64,000 nucleotides of DNA from Clostridium_X cadaveris (GTDB lineage Bacteria > Bacillota > Clostridia > Clostridiales > Clostridiaceae): the NCBI RefSeq assembly GCF_039521325.1, contig NZ_BAAACD010000045.1, one strand, 5' to 3'. Position numbers and translations under genes: made by a program. The notes below the pieces were generated by a model. The model searched no databases. It was not told where the DNA came from and saw nothing but the letters and a program-made list of their open reading frames with translations. This document shows positions 52,888 through 61,600 of the stretch, piece after piece (the stretch's first letter is position 1; every line of letters starts with the position of its first letter).

Positions 52888-54111
52888 ATGGTAAAAAGAA
52901 AAGAAAGACTAACTGATGGGAAAAAGAACATTATTGCAGATTTAATTAGGGAATATGATATAAAATCTGCAGAGGATATTCAAGATGCGTTAAAAGATCT
53001 TCTTGGTGGAACTATTGAAAGTATGCTTGCGGTTGAGATGGACAATCATTTAGGCTACGCCCCATATGAACGTACCGAAGGTTCAAATGCTAGAAATGGT
53101 AAAAAACAAAAGACCATTAGAAGCAAATATGGAGAAATGGAAATCGATATACCTCAAGACCGTGATTGTTCTTTTGAACCGAAGGTTGTAAAAAAGAGAC
53201 AAAAGGATATTTCCAATATCGAAGATAAGATAATTTCTATGTATGCAAAAAGTCTTACGACCCGTCAAATTTCAGATCAAATTGAGGACATATATGGATT
53301 TGAAGTTAGTGAAGGAATGGTTTCTGACATAACCGATAGGTTGCTACCAGAGATTGAGGATTGGCAACAACGCCCACTTTCTCAAGTTTATCCTATAGTT
53401 TATATTAATGCAGTTCATTTTTCAGTAAGAGACAATCATGTAATTAAAAAGCTAGCCGCTTATGTTATTTTAGGTATAAATGAAGATGGTAGAAAAGAAG
53501 TTATTAGTATTCAAATTGGTCAAAATGAAAGCAGTAAATATTGGCTTAGTGTATTGAATGAATTAAAAAACAGAGGAGTAAAAGATATTTTAATTCTCTG
53601 TGCTGATGGGCTTTCAGGGATAAAAGAATCTATAAATGTTGCCTTTCCAAACACAGAATATCAACGTTGTATAGTTCATCAAGTTCGCAATACCTTAAAA
53701 TATGTTGCTGATAAAGATAAGAAGCAATTTGCAGCTGATTTAAAGACAATATATCATGCTCCATGTGAATCACAAGGTCATGAACGTATGCTTGAAGTTA
53801 CTGAAAAGTGGCAAGGTCATTATCCTAATGCAATGAAAAGTTGGTCAACTAATTGGGATGTTATTAGCCCAATATTTAAGTTCTCAGCAGATGTTCGAAA
53901 GGTAATATACACCACAAATGCTATCGAAAGTCTTAATAGTACTTATCGCAGATTGAATCGTCAACGAAGTGTATTCCCTAGTGATACTTCTTTGCTTAAA
54001 GCTTTATACCTAGCTACATTTGAAGCTACAAAGAAGTGGAATTTACCAATTAGGAACTGGGGTAAAGTTTATGGTGAGTTATCCATAATGTATGAAGGCA
54101 GAATTATTTAA
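52888..54111 (+). CDS. IS256-family transposase with first catalytic Asp replaced
   Basis: 407 residues. The family frame is complete: LLGGTIESMLAVEMDNHLGYAPYER, GYALKSLTTRQISDQI-type region (YAKSLTTRQISDQIEDIYGFEVS), CADGLSGIKESINVAFPNTEYQRCIVHQVRN (second Asp) and VIYTTNAIESLNSTYRRLNRQR (Glu). At the first DDE position, where the family has YLDA, this copy reads YINA: Asn174 (AAT at 53407). One G-to-A change would do it. The enzyme is likely inactive. GGGAGG precedes ATG 52888. Confidence 0.92.
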   Translation: MVKRKERLTDGKKNIIADLIREYDIKSAEDIQDALKDLLGGTIESMLAVEMDNHLGYAPYERTEGSNARNGKKQKTIRSKYGEMEIDIPQDRDCSFEPKVVKKRQKDISNIEDKIISMYAKSLTTRQISDQIEDIYGFEVSEGMVSDITDRLLPEIEDWQQRPLSQVYPIVYINAVHFSVRDNHVIKKLAAYVILGINEDGRKEVISIQIGQNESSKYWLSVLNELKNRGVKDILILCADGLSGIKESINVAFPNTEYQRCIVHQVRNTLKYVADKDKKQFAADLKTIYHAPCESQGHERMLEVTEKWQGHYPNAMKSWSTNWDVISPIFKFSADVRKVIYTTNAIESLNSTYRRLNRQRSVFPSDTSLLKALYLATFEATKKWNLPIRNWGKVYGELSIMYEGRII

Positions 54112-54191
54112 ACCCTAAGGCTAACATAAAAAAATCACACCCGATTAAGGGTGTTCTTGACATGTAATTTATTTACTATTATATTAAAATC

Positions 54192-54225
54192 AAGGCATGG
54201 GGTCACCTCATGACTTCCATGCCTT
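54192..54225. repeat. Hairpin inside the right end of the IS
   Basis: AAGGCATGG...CCATGCCTT, nine-base arms with an inner GTCAC/GTGAC-like part. It lies between the transposase stop and the right terminal repeat and may limit read-through or be part of the end structure. Confidence 0.6.
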
Positions 54226-54292
54226 TCAAAATTCTTATCATAGAAAGCTATTTACAAAAATAATTTCACACTCTAAATAATTTCCATCAAAA

Positions 54293-54320
54293 ATGCCGCA
54301 TTAAATAATTAATGCGACAT
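54293..54320 (-). terminator. Terminator of the LPXTG gene
   Basis: ATGCCGCATTAAATAATTAATGCGACAT hairpin region (one mismatch); on the minus strand it is followed by TTTTTG. It lies 36 bp after the stop codon of the surface protein. Confidence 0.8.
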
Positions 54321-54355
54321 TTCTTTAAAAATCATTATGAAATTTCTAAGGGCAA

Positions 54356-55540
54356 CTATTTTTTCTTATTTTTTCTATCTAATTTCATTAAAGCTACTAA
54401 AGACATTACCATTCCACCTACATAAGGTAAGCTACTAAAATCCCCTGTTTTTGGTAATTCTTGAATGTTTTTAACTTCTGCTTTAACTTTTTGCTTAGCC
54501 TCTGTCTTATCTGCTGCTTTAACTACTGGTTTAACCTCTGCTTTATCTGCTGCTTTATCTACTGGTTTAACCTCTGCTTTATCTACTGGTTTAACCTCTG
54601 CTTTATCTACCGGTTTAACTACTGCTTTATCTACTGGTTTAATTTCTTTATTAACTGCTGGCTTTAGGTTTTTTATTTTAACTAACTCAACTATAGCTAA
54701 TTCTAAACTATCTCTTGTATCCTCAACCAACTTTTTAGTTAACTTTTCTTTTTCATTAACTACTTTTCTTGCTTTTTGTAGCTCATTCTTTAATCTATTC
54801 ATAGAATCTTTTGTATATATCATATATGCATCTTTATCCTCAGATAAATTTTCAGCATAACCTATACTTTTTATTAATCCTATATAATCTTTATTTTTAA
54901 GTATTTCATTTTCTATTGGCTTAATCACTGTAGATACTGGTTTAATTTCCTCATTAACTACTGTGATATTTCCCATACTAACTGTTGGTTCAACTACTTC
55001 AGCAACCGCTTCACTAACTGCTGGTTTAACACTTGACACTACCCCTTCATTAGTTGATGGTTTAACTATTGAAACAGCCTCTGAATTTACTAATGGTTTA
55101 TCTACTGAAACAACCTCTTTATCAGCTTTTGGTTTAGCTGTTGATCTCACAATTGGTTTTACATTATTTCTTTTAACTAATTCAACTATAGCTAATTCTA
55201 AACTATCTCTTGTATCTTCAACTAACTTTTTAGTTAATTTTTCTTTTTCCTTAACTACTTTTCTTGCCTTTTCTAACTCACTTTTTAGTCTATTCATAGA
55301 ATCTTTTGTATATATTATATATGCATCTTTATCCTCAGATAATCTTTCAGCATGACCTATACTTTTTACTAATCCTATATAATCTTTATTTTTAAATATT
55401 TCATCTTCCATTTTTTCTTTTTCTACAATTCTCACTTCAGGTTCTTTTGCCTCTACCTTTTGAAAATTAATAACAGAAGTACTAATCGTAAAACTTAATA
55501 TAGCCGTGTTTAATAATATTAATATTTTTTTTCTATTCAT
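54356..55540 (-). CDS. LPXTG-anchored surface protein with duplicated helical module
   Basis: 394 residues. Signal peptide (MNRKKILILLNTAILSFTIS...VEA), then two copies of a 75-residue helical module (NKDYIGL...IVELVK) separated by a Val/Pro-rich linker, then a KPVDKAEV-type repeat stalk, then the sorting signal LPKTG, hydrophobic helix and KKK tail. The modules look like FIVAR-type helical domains of wall proteins. ATG 55540 fits with AAGGATATAAGG upstream and gives a proper signal peptide; upstream in-frame codons do not. Sortase-linked to peptidoglycan. Role: probably adhesion or wall binding; not identified. Confidence 0.85.
   Translation of the reverse strand: MNRKKILILLNTAILSFTISTSVINFQKVEAKEPEVRIVEKEKMEDEIFKNKDYIGLVKSIGHAERLSEDKDAYIIYTKDSMNRLKSELEKARKVVKEKEKLTKKLVEDTRDSLELAIVELVKRNNVKPIVRSTAKPKADKEVVSVDKPLVNSEAVSIVKPSTNEGVVSSVKPAVSEAVAEVVEPTVSMGNITVVNEEIKPVSTVIKPIENEILKNKDYIGLIKSIGYAENLSEDKDAYMIYTKDSMNRLKNELQKARKVVNEKEKLTKKLVEDTRDSLELAIVELVKIKNLKPAVNKEIKPVDKAVVKPVDKAEVKPVDKAEVKPVDKAADKAEVKPVVKAADKTEAKQKVKAEVKNIQELPKTGDFSSLPYVGGMVMSLVALMKLDRKNKKK
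54676..55395 (-). repeat. Two 225-bp direct repeats within the LPXTG gene
   Basis: Copies at 54676-54900 and 55171-55395 encode the same 75-residue module and differ at about one position in twelve by eye. Both start and end with the same bases. The 270 bp between them encode a Val/Pro/Ser-rich linker. A recent internal duplication or homogenisation by recombination is likely. Confidence 0.85.
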
Positions 55541-56487
55541 CCTTATATCCTTTCTCTTATCGTAATATCCTAAATATAATAATCTATATTGAGACTTAAT
55601 ATCTAATCTCAAAATTACATGCTTAATAGTATCATATATTCACGAATATTTAATTTTATATTTTTATTGATTTTAGAAAAAATTTGACACTAACTAGACT
55701 TATAGCTTGATTAAACCTTGTAAGGATATGTTATCAATAGCACTACTCGTGCTCTGAAAAACCGTCAATAACAAGACTACTAAAGCAGCCCCCTAATCAG
55801 ATGAATGTTTTATTTTCTTTTTTTGTCGGTTGTCTCGTAAACAAATCAATGTATTCTTTCATACTTATCTGTGCTCTTGCTAATAAATAATAATTTTGAG
55901 CTACATAAAAAAGGAAATCATCTTAATTGACAATTCCCCTCAATTTGTTTAAAGTCTTCTTAAATCATCTTATTTATTTTTACTAAAAAGGTGCTTCATA
56001 CTTTTGATAACAGCACTTAATACTAAAAAAGCACACCAAAAAATTATAAATTCAAGGCTTGTAACTAATCCCATAAAATCTCAACAAAGTTTATATATCA
56101 TTAAAATTATTGGCACTATCTCCTTTACATACCTAAAAAATAGATATCACGTCCATAAAATTTCCAAGAATTTTGATGGCTCATTATCCTTTAGACATAT
56201 TAATTCACTATTGATTAAAGGAATTCAAAAGATCTGTTTTATTAATCGCCCTAAGTTATCATACACTAACTTACAATAATCATATATTGCCACAGAAAAT
56301 ATTTTGGTATAAATATAATTTTTGGATAATCAATCAAGATATATATTCACCCAAACTTGTACTATAGGAAAACAATTTTCATTTAGAATACTTAACAGAA
56401 AAACTTATATCTTTCTTATATTTTCTTGTTTTATATCTTTAAAATGAAAAAAATAACATTATTCATTTAAAAAAGTAACAAAAAAAT
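55541..56487. other. Non-coding 0.95 kb with decayed reading frames
   Basis: No intact gene is seen. The plus-strand open frame at 56004-56279 looks spurious. On the minus strand, 56329-55970 is a 120-codon frame interrupted only by three TGA codons (near 56227, 56149 and 56083), containing a membrane-like stretch FMGLVTSLEFIIFWCAFLVL. A second fragment, 55922-55797 in another frame, encodes DDFLFYVAQNYYLLARAQIS-type sequence. Both resemble remains of a former gene or genes. The promoter of the LPXTG gene should be near 55560-55650. Confidence 0.5.
55970..56329 (-). pseudogene. Remnant of a membrane-protein gene with three in-frame TGA stops
   Basis: Read from 56329 down to TAA 55972, the frame has 119 codons of which only three are stops, all TGA. 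Visible parts include YDYCKLVYDNLGRLIKQIF, YLFFRYVKEIVPIILMIYKLC and FMGLVTSLEFIIFWC. Each TGA could derive from TGG (Trp). I do not recognise the family. Confidence 0.4.
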
Positions 56488-56521
56488 AATTGTTGCCCAA
56501 ATAAAAATAAGGGCAACAATT
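56488..56521 (-). terminator. Terminator of the rRNA methyltransferase gene
   Basis: ATTGTTGCCC...GGGCAACAAT, ten-base perfect arms, followed on the minus strand by ATTTTTTTG. About 50 bp after the stop codon. Confidence 0.92.
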
Positions 56522-56569
56522 AAGCAACAAATTATATGTTTCACATCTACTTTATATCTAAAACCTTTA

Positions 56570-57964
56570 TTATCTCTTGATTAGCTTCACCACAGTCTCC
56601 ACATGTGATGAAAAAGGGAACATATCAACCGGCTGTACTTTTTCAACTTCGTAGCCCTTTCCTACTAATATAGCCATATCTCTTGCCAATGTACTTGGGT
56701 CACAAGATACGTATACTAGTGTTTTTGGTTTCATTATGCCTATAGAATCTAGCAGCTCTCTTCCGCAGCCTTTACGTGGAGGATCTACTACCATGACATC
56801 AGCGTAGATGTTTTGGTCTACCATTTGTGGTATGACTTTTTCCGCTTCTCCTACTAGGAATTCAACATTGTTTACCTTGTTTTCCATAGCGTTAATTTTA
56901 GCATCCTCTATGGCTTCTGGTACTATCTCTACCCCGTAGACTTTCTTTGCTTTTTGGGATAGGAATAGTGATATAGTTCCTGTGCCGCAGTATGCGTCAA
57001 AAACCACTTCTTCTCCTGTTAATCCTGCAAACTCTAGAGCTTTACCGTAAAGCACTTCTGTTTGAAAAGGGTTCACTTGGAAGAAGGATAGTGGAGATAT
57101 GTTAAAATGAAATTCTCCTATATAGTCCTTTATTGTGTCACTTCCCCATAGAGTTATGGATTTTAGTCCAAGAACAACATTTGTTGCTTTTTCATTTATA
57201 TTTTGAATTATTGACTTTATGCCTTCTATATTCTTTGTAAGAAGAGCTATAAGTTCTTCCTTATGAGGAAGATGTTTTGATGAGGTAACTATAACTACCA
57301 TGACTTCTCCTGTTTTATAGCCTTTTCTCACCATTACATGTCTTACTCTATCCTTCATAGCTTCTCTTGAAGTGTTATTTTCGTCATAAGCTTTTATATT
57401 GTAAGTATCCATCCAGTATTTTATTATTTCTACAACCTTGTCCCCTTCTTCATGCTGAATGAGACAAGTATCCATATCTATTATATTGTGACTCCTTGGT
57501 GCATAGAAACCTACAACTGACTTTCCTTCCTCTTTTCCTATAGGAAGCATAACCTTGTTTCTATATCTATGAGGTTCTACCATACCCAAAGTATCTTCAA
57601 CCTTTATATTCTTAAAACCGCCTATCTTTTTAAGACAATCTTCAACTCTAGATTTTTTAAATTTAAGCTGCTTTTCATAGCTCATATGCTGAAGGTTACA
57701 TCCTCCACATTTTTTATATAATTCGCAGGAAGGAGTCACCCTGCTTTGTGAAGGTTCAAGTATCTCTAATATCTTGCCATATCCATAATTTTTATTTGCT
57801 TTTATTATTTTTATAGCAACTTTTTCTCCTGTAAGAGCTCCTTTGACGAATATAGGATAGCCGTCTATTCTTGCTATGCCTTCACCTTCATAACCTTCGC
57901 CTTCTATGTACAAAATGTGTTCACTATTCTTTTCTATCAATAAATTCCACTCCTTAGCCTTCAT
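56570..57964 (-). CDS. rlmCD: 23S rRNA (uracil-5-)-methyltransferase, RlmD/RlmCD type
   Basis: 464 residues. N-terminal TRAM domain (EGEGYEGEGIARIDGYPIFVKGALTGEKVAIKI), [4Fe-4S] cysteines (CELYKKCGGCNLQHM), SAM domain with FDAYCGTGTISLFLSQKAKKVYGVEIV, catalytic region DPPRKGC and VSCDPSTLARD. It methylates U residues of 23S rRNA (U747/U1939-type positions) using SAM. Firmicutes use one dual-site enzyme, so rlmCD is preferred to rlmD. Monocistronic. Confidence 0.93.
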   Translation of the reverse strand: MKAKEWNLLIEKNSEHILYIEGEGYEGEGIARIDGYPIFVKGALTGEKVAIKIIKANKNYGYGKILEILEPSQSRVTPSCELYKKCGGCNLQHMSYEKQLKFKKSRVEDCLKKIGGFKNIKVEDTLGMVEPHRYRNKVMLPIGKEEGKSVVGFYAPRSHNIIDMDTCLIQHEEGDKVVEIIKYWMDTYNIKAYDENNTSREAMKDRVRHVMVRKGYKTGEVMVVIVTSSKHLPHKEELIALLTKNIEGIKSIIQNINEKATNVVLGLKSITLWGSDTIKDYIGEFHFNISPLSFFQVNPFQTEVLYGKALEFAGLTGEEVVFDAYCGTGTISLFLSQKAKKVYGVEIVPEAIEDAKINAMENKVNNVEFLVGEAEKVIPQMVDQNIYADVMVVDPPRKGCGRELLDSIGIMKPKTLVYVSCDPSTLARDMAILVGKGYEVEKVQPVDMFPFSSHVETVVKLIKR

Positions 57965-58090
57965 TTCTATCCTCTATTATATCCTAAAGTATTTAAGGCT
58001 TAAAGCTAAAAATATTTATTTAGCTTTAAGCTCTTTATACAAATTTCTTTAATTAGTATTCTATTCTAAAATTAATAATTGATTTGTGAT

Positions 58091-58447
58091 TTATTCATAA
58101 GTCTCACAGTAAGGTTTTGTGCCTTCTTTGTTTAATGATGCTATCATAACATTTTTAGCTTCGCATCTTCCATTATCGTTATACAAACATTTATAAGCAA
58201 TACAATTTACAAATGGTGTTAGCACAACTTCATCAGGGTTTAATGCCTGCTCTATGGCTCCTCCTAAGTTTACATTGCCAAATTCTCTTAAGGCCTCTGC
58301 TAAATTTCTTTCACCAAAGGTAGAGCAAAATATTAAATCCTTATCTTTTTCATTTTCCTGTTTTATGTTTATATCTATATATCTGGCTGTACAATATCCT
58401 CCGATGTTGTTTACGCATCCATTAGCATTACAAGTAAGCTTTGTCAT
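58091..58447 (-). CDS. DUF1540 protein (two Cys-rich modules)
   Basis: 118 residues with two DUF1540 modules: CNANGCVNNIGGYCTARYIDI...FCSTF and CIAYKCLYNDNGRCEAKNVMI...YCETY. Four Cys in each fit a small metal-binding fold, common in Clostridia and sometimes sporulation-related. The linker is GNVNLGGAIEQALNPDEVV. Start ATG 58447; upstream region has no close partner. Confidence 0.85.
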   Translation of the reverse strand: MTKLTCNANGCVNNIGGYCTARYIDINIKQENEKDKDLIFCSTFGERNLAEALREFGNVNLGGAIEQALNPDEVVLTPFVNCIAYKCLYNDNGRCEAKNVMIASLNKEGTKPYCETYE

Positions 58448-58551
58448 AATATTTATGGTTAAAGATATCCTATCTTTAACTGCCTCCTTCCTAAGCTTTC
58501 TTATAATTTATTTTTCCCAGTCTTTTAATACAAATTCATGAAATATCGAAA

Positions 58552-58590
58552 AAGCATAAGACCACTGGGGTAATCAGTGGTCTTATGCTT
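58552..58590 (-). terminator. Strong orphan terminator (minus strand)
   Basis: Sixteen-base perfect arms AAGCATAAGACCACTG and CAGTGGTCTTATGCTT with loop GGGTAAT; only on the minus strand does a T-run follow (TTTTTCG). No annotated gene on that strand lies between it and the pyk terminator at 58885-58910, which implies an unannotated short transcript. Confidence 0.8.
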
Positions 58591-58725
58591 CTCCAACATT
58601 ATGTATCATTAGAATGGGTAAAATTCCATGATACTTTTGCAATAGCTTTGAATAAATCAGTTGCCAGTTTTTCTCATATTCTCTTCTTAATCTTCGCCTG
58701 CATAAAATATACTATACACAAAAAT
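58591..58725 (-). ncRNA. Possible small RNA ending in the orphan terminator
   Basis: A TATAGT box (58716-58711, minus strand) with a poor -35 region lies about 120 bp before the terminator. The stretch contains a short open frame without a usual start codon (RRRLRREYEKNWQLIYSKLL...), so either a small RNA or a small protein with an odd start is possible. Existence is inferred mainly from the terminator. Confidence 0.4.
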
Positions 58726-58884
58726 CAGCTTAAATGTTGTTAACAAATTGTAAATTTTAATTAAAATATTATTTTTTCATGATTTTCTTTAAAATTAATA
58801 GTTTTTAACTATTAAATTATAGATTTTTAATTATAAAAAACTATAATTCTATTTATTATCCCGATTTTCAAAATATAAAAATTA

Positions 58885-58910
58885 GAGGTCTGAGAAAATT
58901 CTCAGACCTC
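58885..58910 (-). terminator. Terminator after pyk
   Basis: GAGGTCTGAGA...TCTCAGACCTC, eleven-base arms with a four-base loop, followed on the minus strand by TAATTTTTATA, 22 bp after the pyk stop codon. Confidence 0.9.
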
Positions 58911-58931
58911 ATTATTTTTAAGAATATTACT

Positions 58932-60344
58932 TTATACTGTGTGAACCTTCATTAGGTTTGTTGTTCCTACTTGTTGAATTCCTGCTACTATTATAACCAT
59001 ATCGTTCTTATTTACAAGACCTGATTTTACACACTCTTCACTAGCAACATCTAAAAGTGCATCTATACTTTCTTGCTTTGGTGCTATTATAGGATATACT
59101 CCCCAGCTTAAATTAAGCTGTCTAGCAACCTTTTCTGATGGAGTTACTGCTGCTACAGCACATTTTGGTCTATATTTTGAAACTATCTTTGCTGTACTAC
59201 CGCTTTGAGTTACTGCGATTATAGCTTTTGCATCTGTTTCCATTGAAGTATTAACAGCTGCTAAACTTATTGAGCTTTGAACTCCTGGAACGTGCTCTTT
59301 ACGCTTTCTAGTAAATACTCTATCATAGTTTATTTCTTCTTCAGCTGATTCAGCTATTCTCGCCATAGTCTTTACAGCTTCTACTGGATACTTACCATTT
59401 GCAGTTTCACCGCTTAGCATTATACAGTCAGTTCCATCAAGTATAGCGTTTGCTATGTCTGAAGCTTCCGCTCTTGTTGGTCTTGGGTTTCTTATCATAG
59501 AGTCAAGCATTTGAGTTGCTGTTATAACAGGCTTTCCAGCTCTATTACACTTTTCTATGATCATTTTTTGTACTCCTGGTACCTTTTCTATTGGAATTTC
59601 TACTCCTAGGTCTCCTCTAGCTACCATTATTCCGTCAGATACATCTAATATTTTGTCTATGTTCTCTACACCTTCTTGATTTTCTATCTTAGAGAATATT
59701 AAGATGTTTTCTCCACCATTTTCAGTTAATACTTTTCTTATAGTCTCTACGTCTGATGCCTTTCTTATGAAAGAAGCTGCTATTAATTCAACTCCCATTT
59801 CGCATCCAAACTTTAAGTCATCTATATCTTTTTCTGTTATAGCAGGAAGTGATGTTGAAACTCCTGGTACATTAACACCCTTATGGTTTCCAACCATACC
59901 ATTGTTCTTTACAACACAGTTAATTTTTACTCCGTCGATAGAAACAACTTCAAGTCCTACTAAACCGTCATCTATTAATATGAAGTTTCCTGGCTTTACG
60001 TCATTACATAAGTTAGCATAAGTGATTGAGCACTTTGTCTCATCTCCAATAACTTCTTCTCCACAATATATTGTAAAGTTTGCTCCCTCTTTTAATTCAA
60101 CTTTACCTAAAGCAAAGTTTCCTGTTCTTATTTCTGGCCCCTTTGTATCAAGCATTATAGCTATTGGTTTATGGTATTTTGCACTTAATTCTCTAACTAG
60201 TTCCATTCTTCTTCTATGTTCAGCATGATCACCATGAGAGAAATTGTGTCTTGATACACTCATTCCTGCTTCTATTATTTGTGATAAAACTTCTTCACTG
60301 TCACTAGCTGGGCCTATTGTGCAAACTATTTTTGTTTTTCTCAT
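58932..60344 (-). CDS. pyk: Pyruvate kinase
   Basis: 470 residues. Start RKTKIVCTIGPAS, substrate loop NFSHGDH, IMLDTKGPEIRTG, active-site segment ILIFSKIENQEGVENIDKILDVSDGIMVARGDLGVEIP, and TQMLDSMIRNPRPTRAEASDIANAILDGTDCIMLSGETA with the usual C-terminal allosteric domain (AVTQSGSTAKIVSKYRP). It makes pyruvate and ATP from PEP. It has the plain ending without the extra C-terminal PEP-utilizer domain found in Bacillus. 84 bp downstream of pfkA in the glycolytic pair. Confidence 0.97.
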   Translation of the reverse strand: MRKTKIVCTIGPASDSEEVLSQIIEAGMSVSRHNFSHGDHAEHRRRMELVRELSAKYHKPIAIMLDTKGPEIRTGNFALGKVELKEGANFTIYCGEEVIGDETKCSITYANLCNDVKPGNFILIDDGLVGLEVVSIDGVKINCVVKNNGMVGNHKGVNVPGVSTSLPAITEKDIDDLKFGCEMGVELIAASFIRKASDVETIRKVLTENGGENILIFSKIENQEGVENIDKILDVSDGIMVARGDLGVEIPIEKVPGVQKMIIEKCNRAGKPVITATQMLDSMIRNPRPTRAEASDIANAILDGTDCIMLSGETANGKYPVEAVKTMARIAESAEEEINYDRVFTRKRKEHVPGVQSSISLAAVNTSMETDAKAIIAVTQSGSTAKIVSKYRPKCAVAAVTPSEKVARQLNLSWGVYPIIAPKQESIDALLDVASEECVKSGLVNKNDMVIIVAGIQQVGTTNLMKVHTV

Positions 60345-60374
60345 ATAATAACACTCCTTATAATTTTCTAAATA

Positions 60375-60413
60375 AATCTAACTGGAAATTTTGTAATTTA
60401 ATCTAACTGGAAA
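60375..60413. repeat. Short tandem direct repeat between pfkA and pyk
   Basis: AATCTAACTGGAAA occurs at 60375-60388 and again at 60400-60413, period 25 bp, in the 84-bp gap just upstream of pyk. It could be a regulatory site or chance. Confidence 0.5.
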
Positions 60414-60428
60414 ACGTATTTTTTTATT

Positions 60429-61388
60429 TTAGTGTGCTAGAACTTTTGATATTTCATATAGTTCTTCATCAAATCTTCTTGGTATTGATAATGCTTCATC
60501 TATATCTTGATCCATTATCTTTCCACTTTCTATTCCTATAACTCTTGCGCTCTTACCTTCCATTAAAACATCTACAGCTTTAACTCCCATCTTTGATGCT
60601 AATATTCTATCAAATCCAGAAGGACTTCCACCTCTTTGTATATGTCCTAATATTGTTGCTCTTGTTTCTATTCCTGTCATTTCTTCAACATATTTTGCAA
60701 GCTTAGAAGCTCCACCAACACCTTCAGCTAATAATATAAGGCTGTGAGTTTTTCCTTTTAGCTTACCTTCTAATATTGTCTTACATAATTCATCTTTATC
60801 AAACTCAATTTCTGGTACTATAACATCTTCAGCTCCACCTGCGATTCCAGCATATAAAGCTAAATCTCCACAATGTCTTCCCATAACTTCAACTATGCTT
60901 ACTCTTTCGTGAGATGATGAAGTATCTCTAAGTTTGTTTATAGCATCTAACACTGTATTTAATGATGTATCAAATCCTATAGTATATTCTGTGTACGATA
61001 AGTCATTGTCTATAGTTCCTGGTATTCCTACAGTTGAAACTCCAAGCTTTGATAATAATCTAGCTCCTGTGAATGATCCATCTCCACCTATTACAACAAG
61101 ACCATCAACTCCAAATACTCTTAAAACATTTGCAGCTTTTTGTCTTCCTTCTTCCGTCTTAAACTCTGGACATCTAGCAGTCTTTAATATAGTTCCACCT
61201 CTATGAACTATATCTGATACACTGTTTCTATTCATTGGAGCTAATTCTCCATTAATAAGACCTGCATATCCTCTTTGGACTCCCATAACTTCGATTCCCT
61301 TATCAATAGCTGATCTTACTACTGCTCTTATTGCTGCGTTCATTCCTGGTGCGTCTCCGCCACTTGTTAATACGGCTATTTTCCTCAT
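60429..61388 (-). CDS. pfkA: 6-phosphofructokinase
   Basis: 319 residues. ATP-PFK motifs: IAVLTSGGDAPGMNAAIRAVVR, GGTILKTARCPEF, VVIGGDGSFTGA, TIDNDLSYTEYTIGFDTALN-type (FDTSLNTVLDAINKLRDTSSSHERVSIVEVMGRHCG), GHIQRGGSPSGFDRI. Length matches bacterial ATP-PFK. ATG 61388 with AGGAGG upstream is the accepted start; an upstream in-frame codon would add 15 unlikely residues. Between dnaE and pyk, as in many clostridia. Confidence 0.97.
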   Translation of the reverse strand: MRKIAVLTSGGDAPGMNAAIRAVVRSAIDKGIEVMGVQRGYAGLINGELAPMNRNSVSDIVHRGGTILKTARCPEFKTEEGRQKAANVLRVFGVDGLVVIGGDGSFTGARLLSKLGVSTVGIPGTIDNDLSYTEYTIGFDTSLNTVLDAINKLRDTSSSHERVSIVEVMGRHCGDLALYAGIAGGAEDVIVPEIEFDKDELCKTILEGKLKGKTHSLILLAEGVGGASKLAKYVEEMTGIETRATILGHIQRGGSPSGFDRILASKMGVKAVDVLMEGKSARVIGIESGKIMDQDIDEALSIPRRFDEELYEISKVLAH

Positions 61389-61547
61389 TTTTATTCCTCC
61401 TATCGCCACCTGGGACAAAGCTAGTCCCACCATCAGTAAAGTAATTCTTCTTAAATCTTCATGTTTATATTATATCCTTAATCCTCAATAATAATTATAC
61501 ACTAAATCTCTTATTAGGTGAACATCAAACTACATGAAAATAGTCAA

Positions 61548-61569
61548 AAGAGGGCATCAAAGCCCTCTT
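61548..61569 (-). terminator. Terminator after dnaE
   Basis: AAGAGGGC-N6-GCCCTCTT followed on the minus strand by TTGACTATTTTC-type sequence; about 30 bp after the dnaE stop. It would partly separate dnaE from pfkA. Confidence 0.75.
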
Positions 61570-61600
61570 CACAAACCTTTTCACCTTATTTATTTTAAAT

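Larger units (their letters stand above)
52809..54270 (+). mobile_element. IS256-family insertion sequence, 1.46 kb
   Basis: Imperfect terminal inverted repeats: TGTGAAA at 52809 and TTTCACA ending at 54270, then further paired blocks (TGTAAAT/ATTTACA, and AGCTTTCTATGATAA on both sides, offset by about 12 bases at the left end). A single transposase gene fills it. No 8- or 9-bp direct repeat flanks it: left GATGAGCC, right CTCTAAAT. That suggests a rearranged or old copy. Confidence 0.8.

Noticed and set aside
52801..54278. 8-bp target duplication around the IS
   Set aside because: GATGAGCC on the left and CTCTAAAT on the right do not match, and shifting the ends by a base does not help.
54461..54660. 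Possible CRISPR-like array from short repeats (TTTATCTACTGGTTTAAC...)
   Set aside because: The repeats are in frame within the KPVDKAEV stalk of the surface protein, with no unique spacers.
54461..55355. Plus-strand Leu/Ser/Phe-rich open frames opposite the LPXTG gene
   Set aside because: They mirror the Lys/Val-rich repeats of the real gene; composition explains them and no start signal is seen.
56004..56279. 91-residue plus-strand open frame
   Set aside because: No ribosome site and no recognisable domain; it is antisense to a better-supported decayed minus-strand frame.
60375..60413. Repeat pair before pyk as a catabolite-response element
   Set aside because: It does not match the cre consensus; kept only as a simple repeat.
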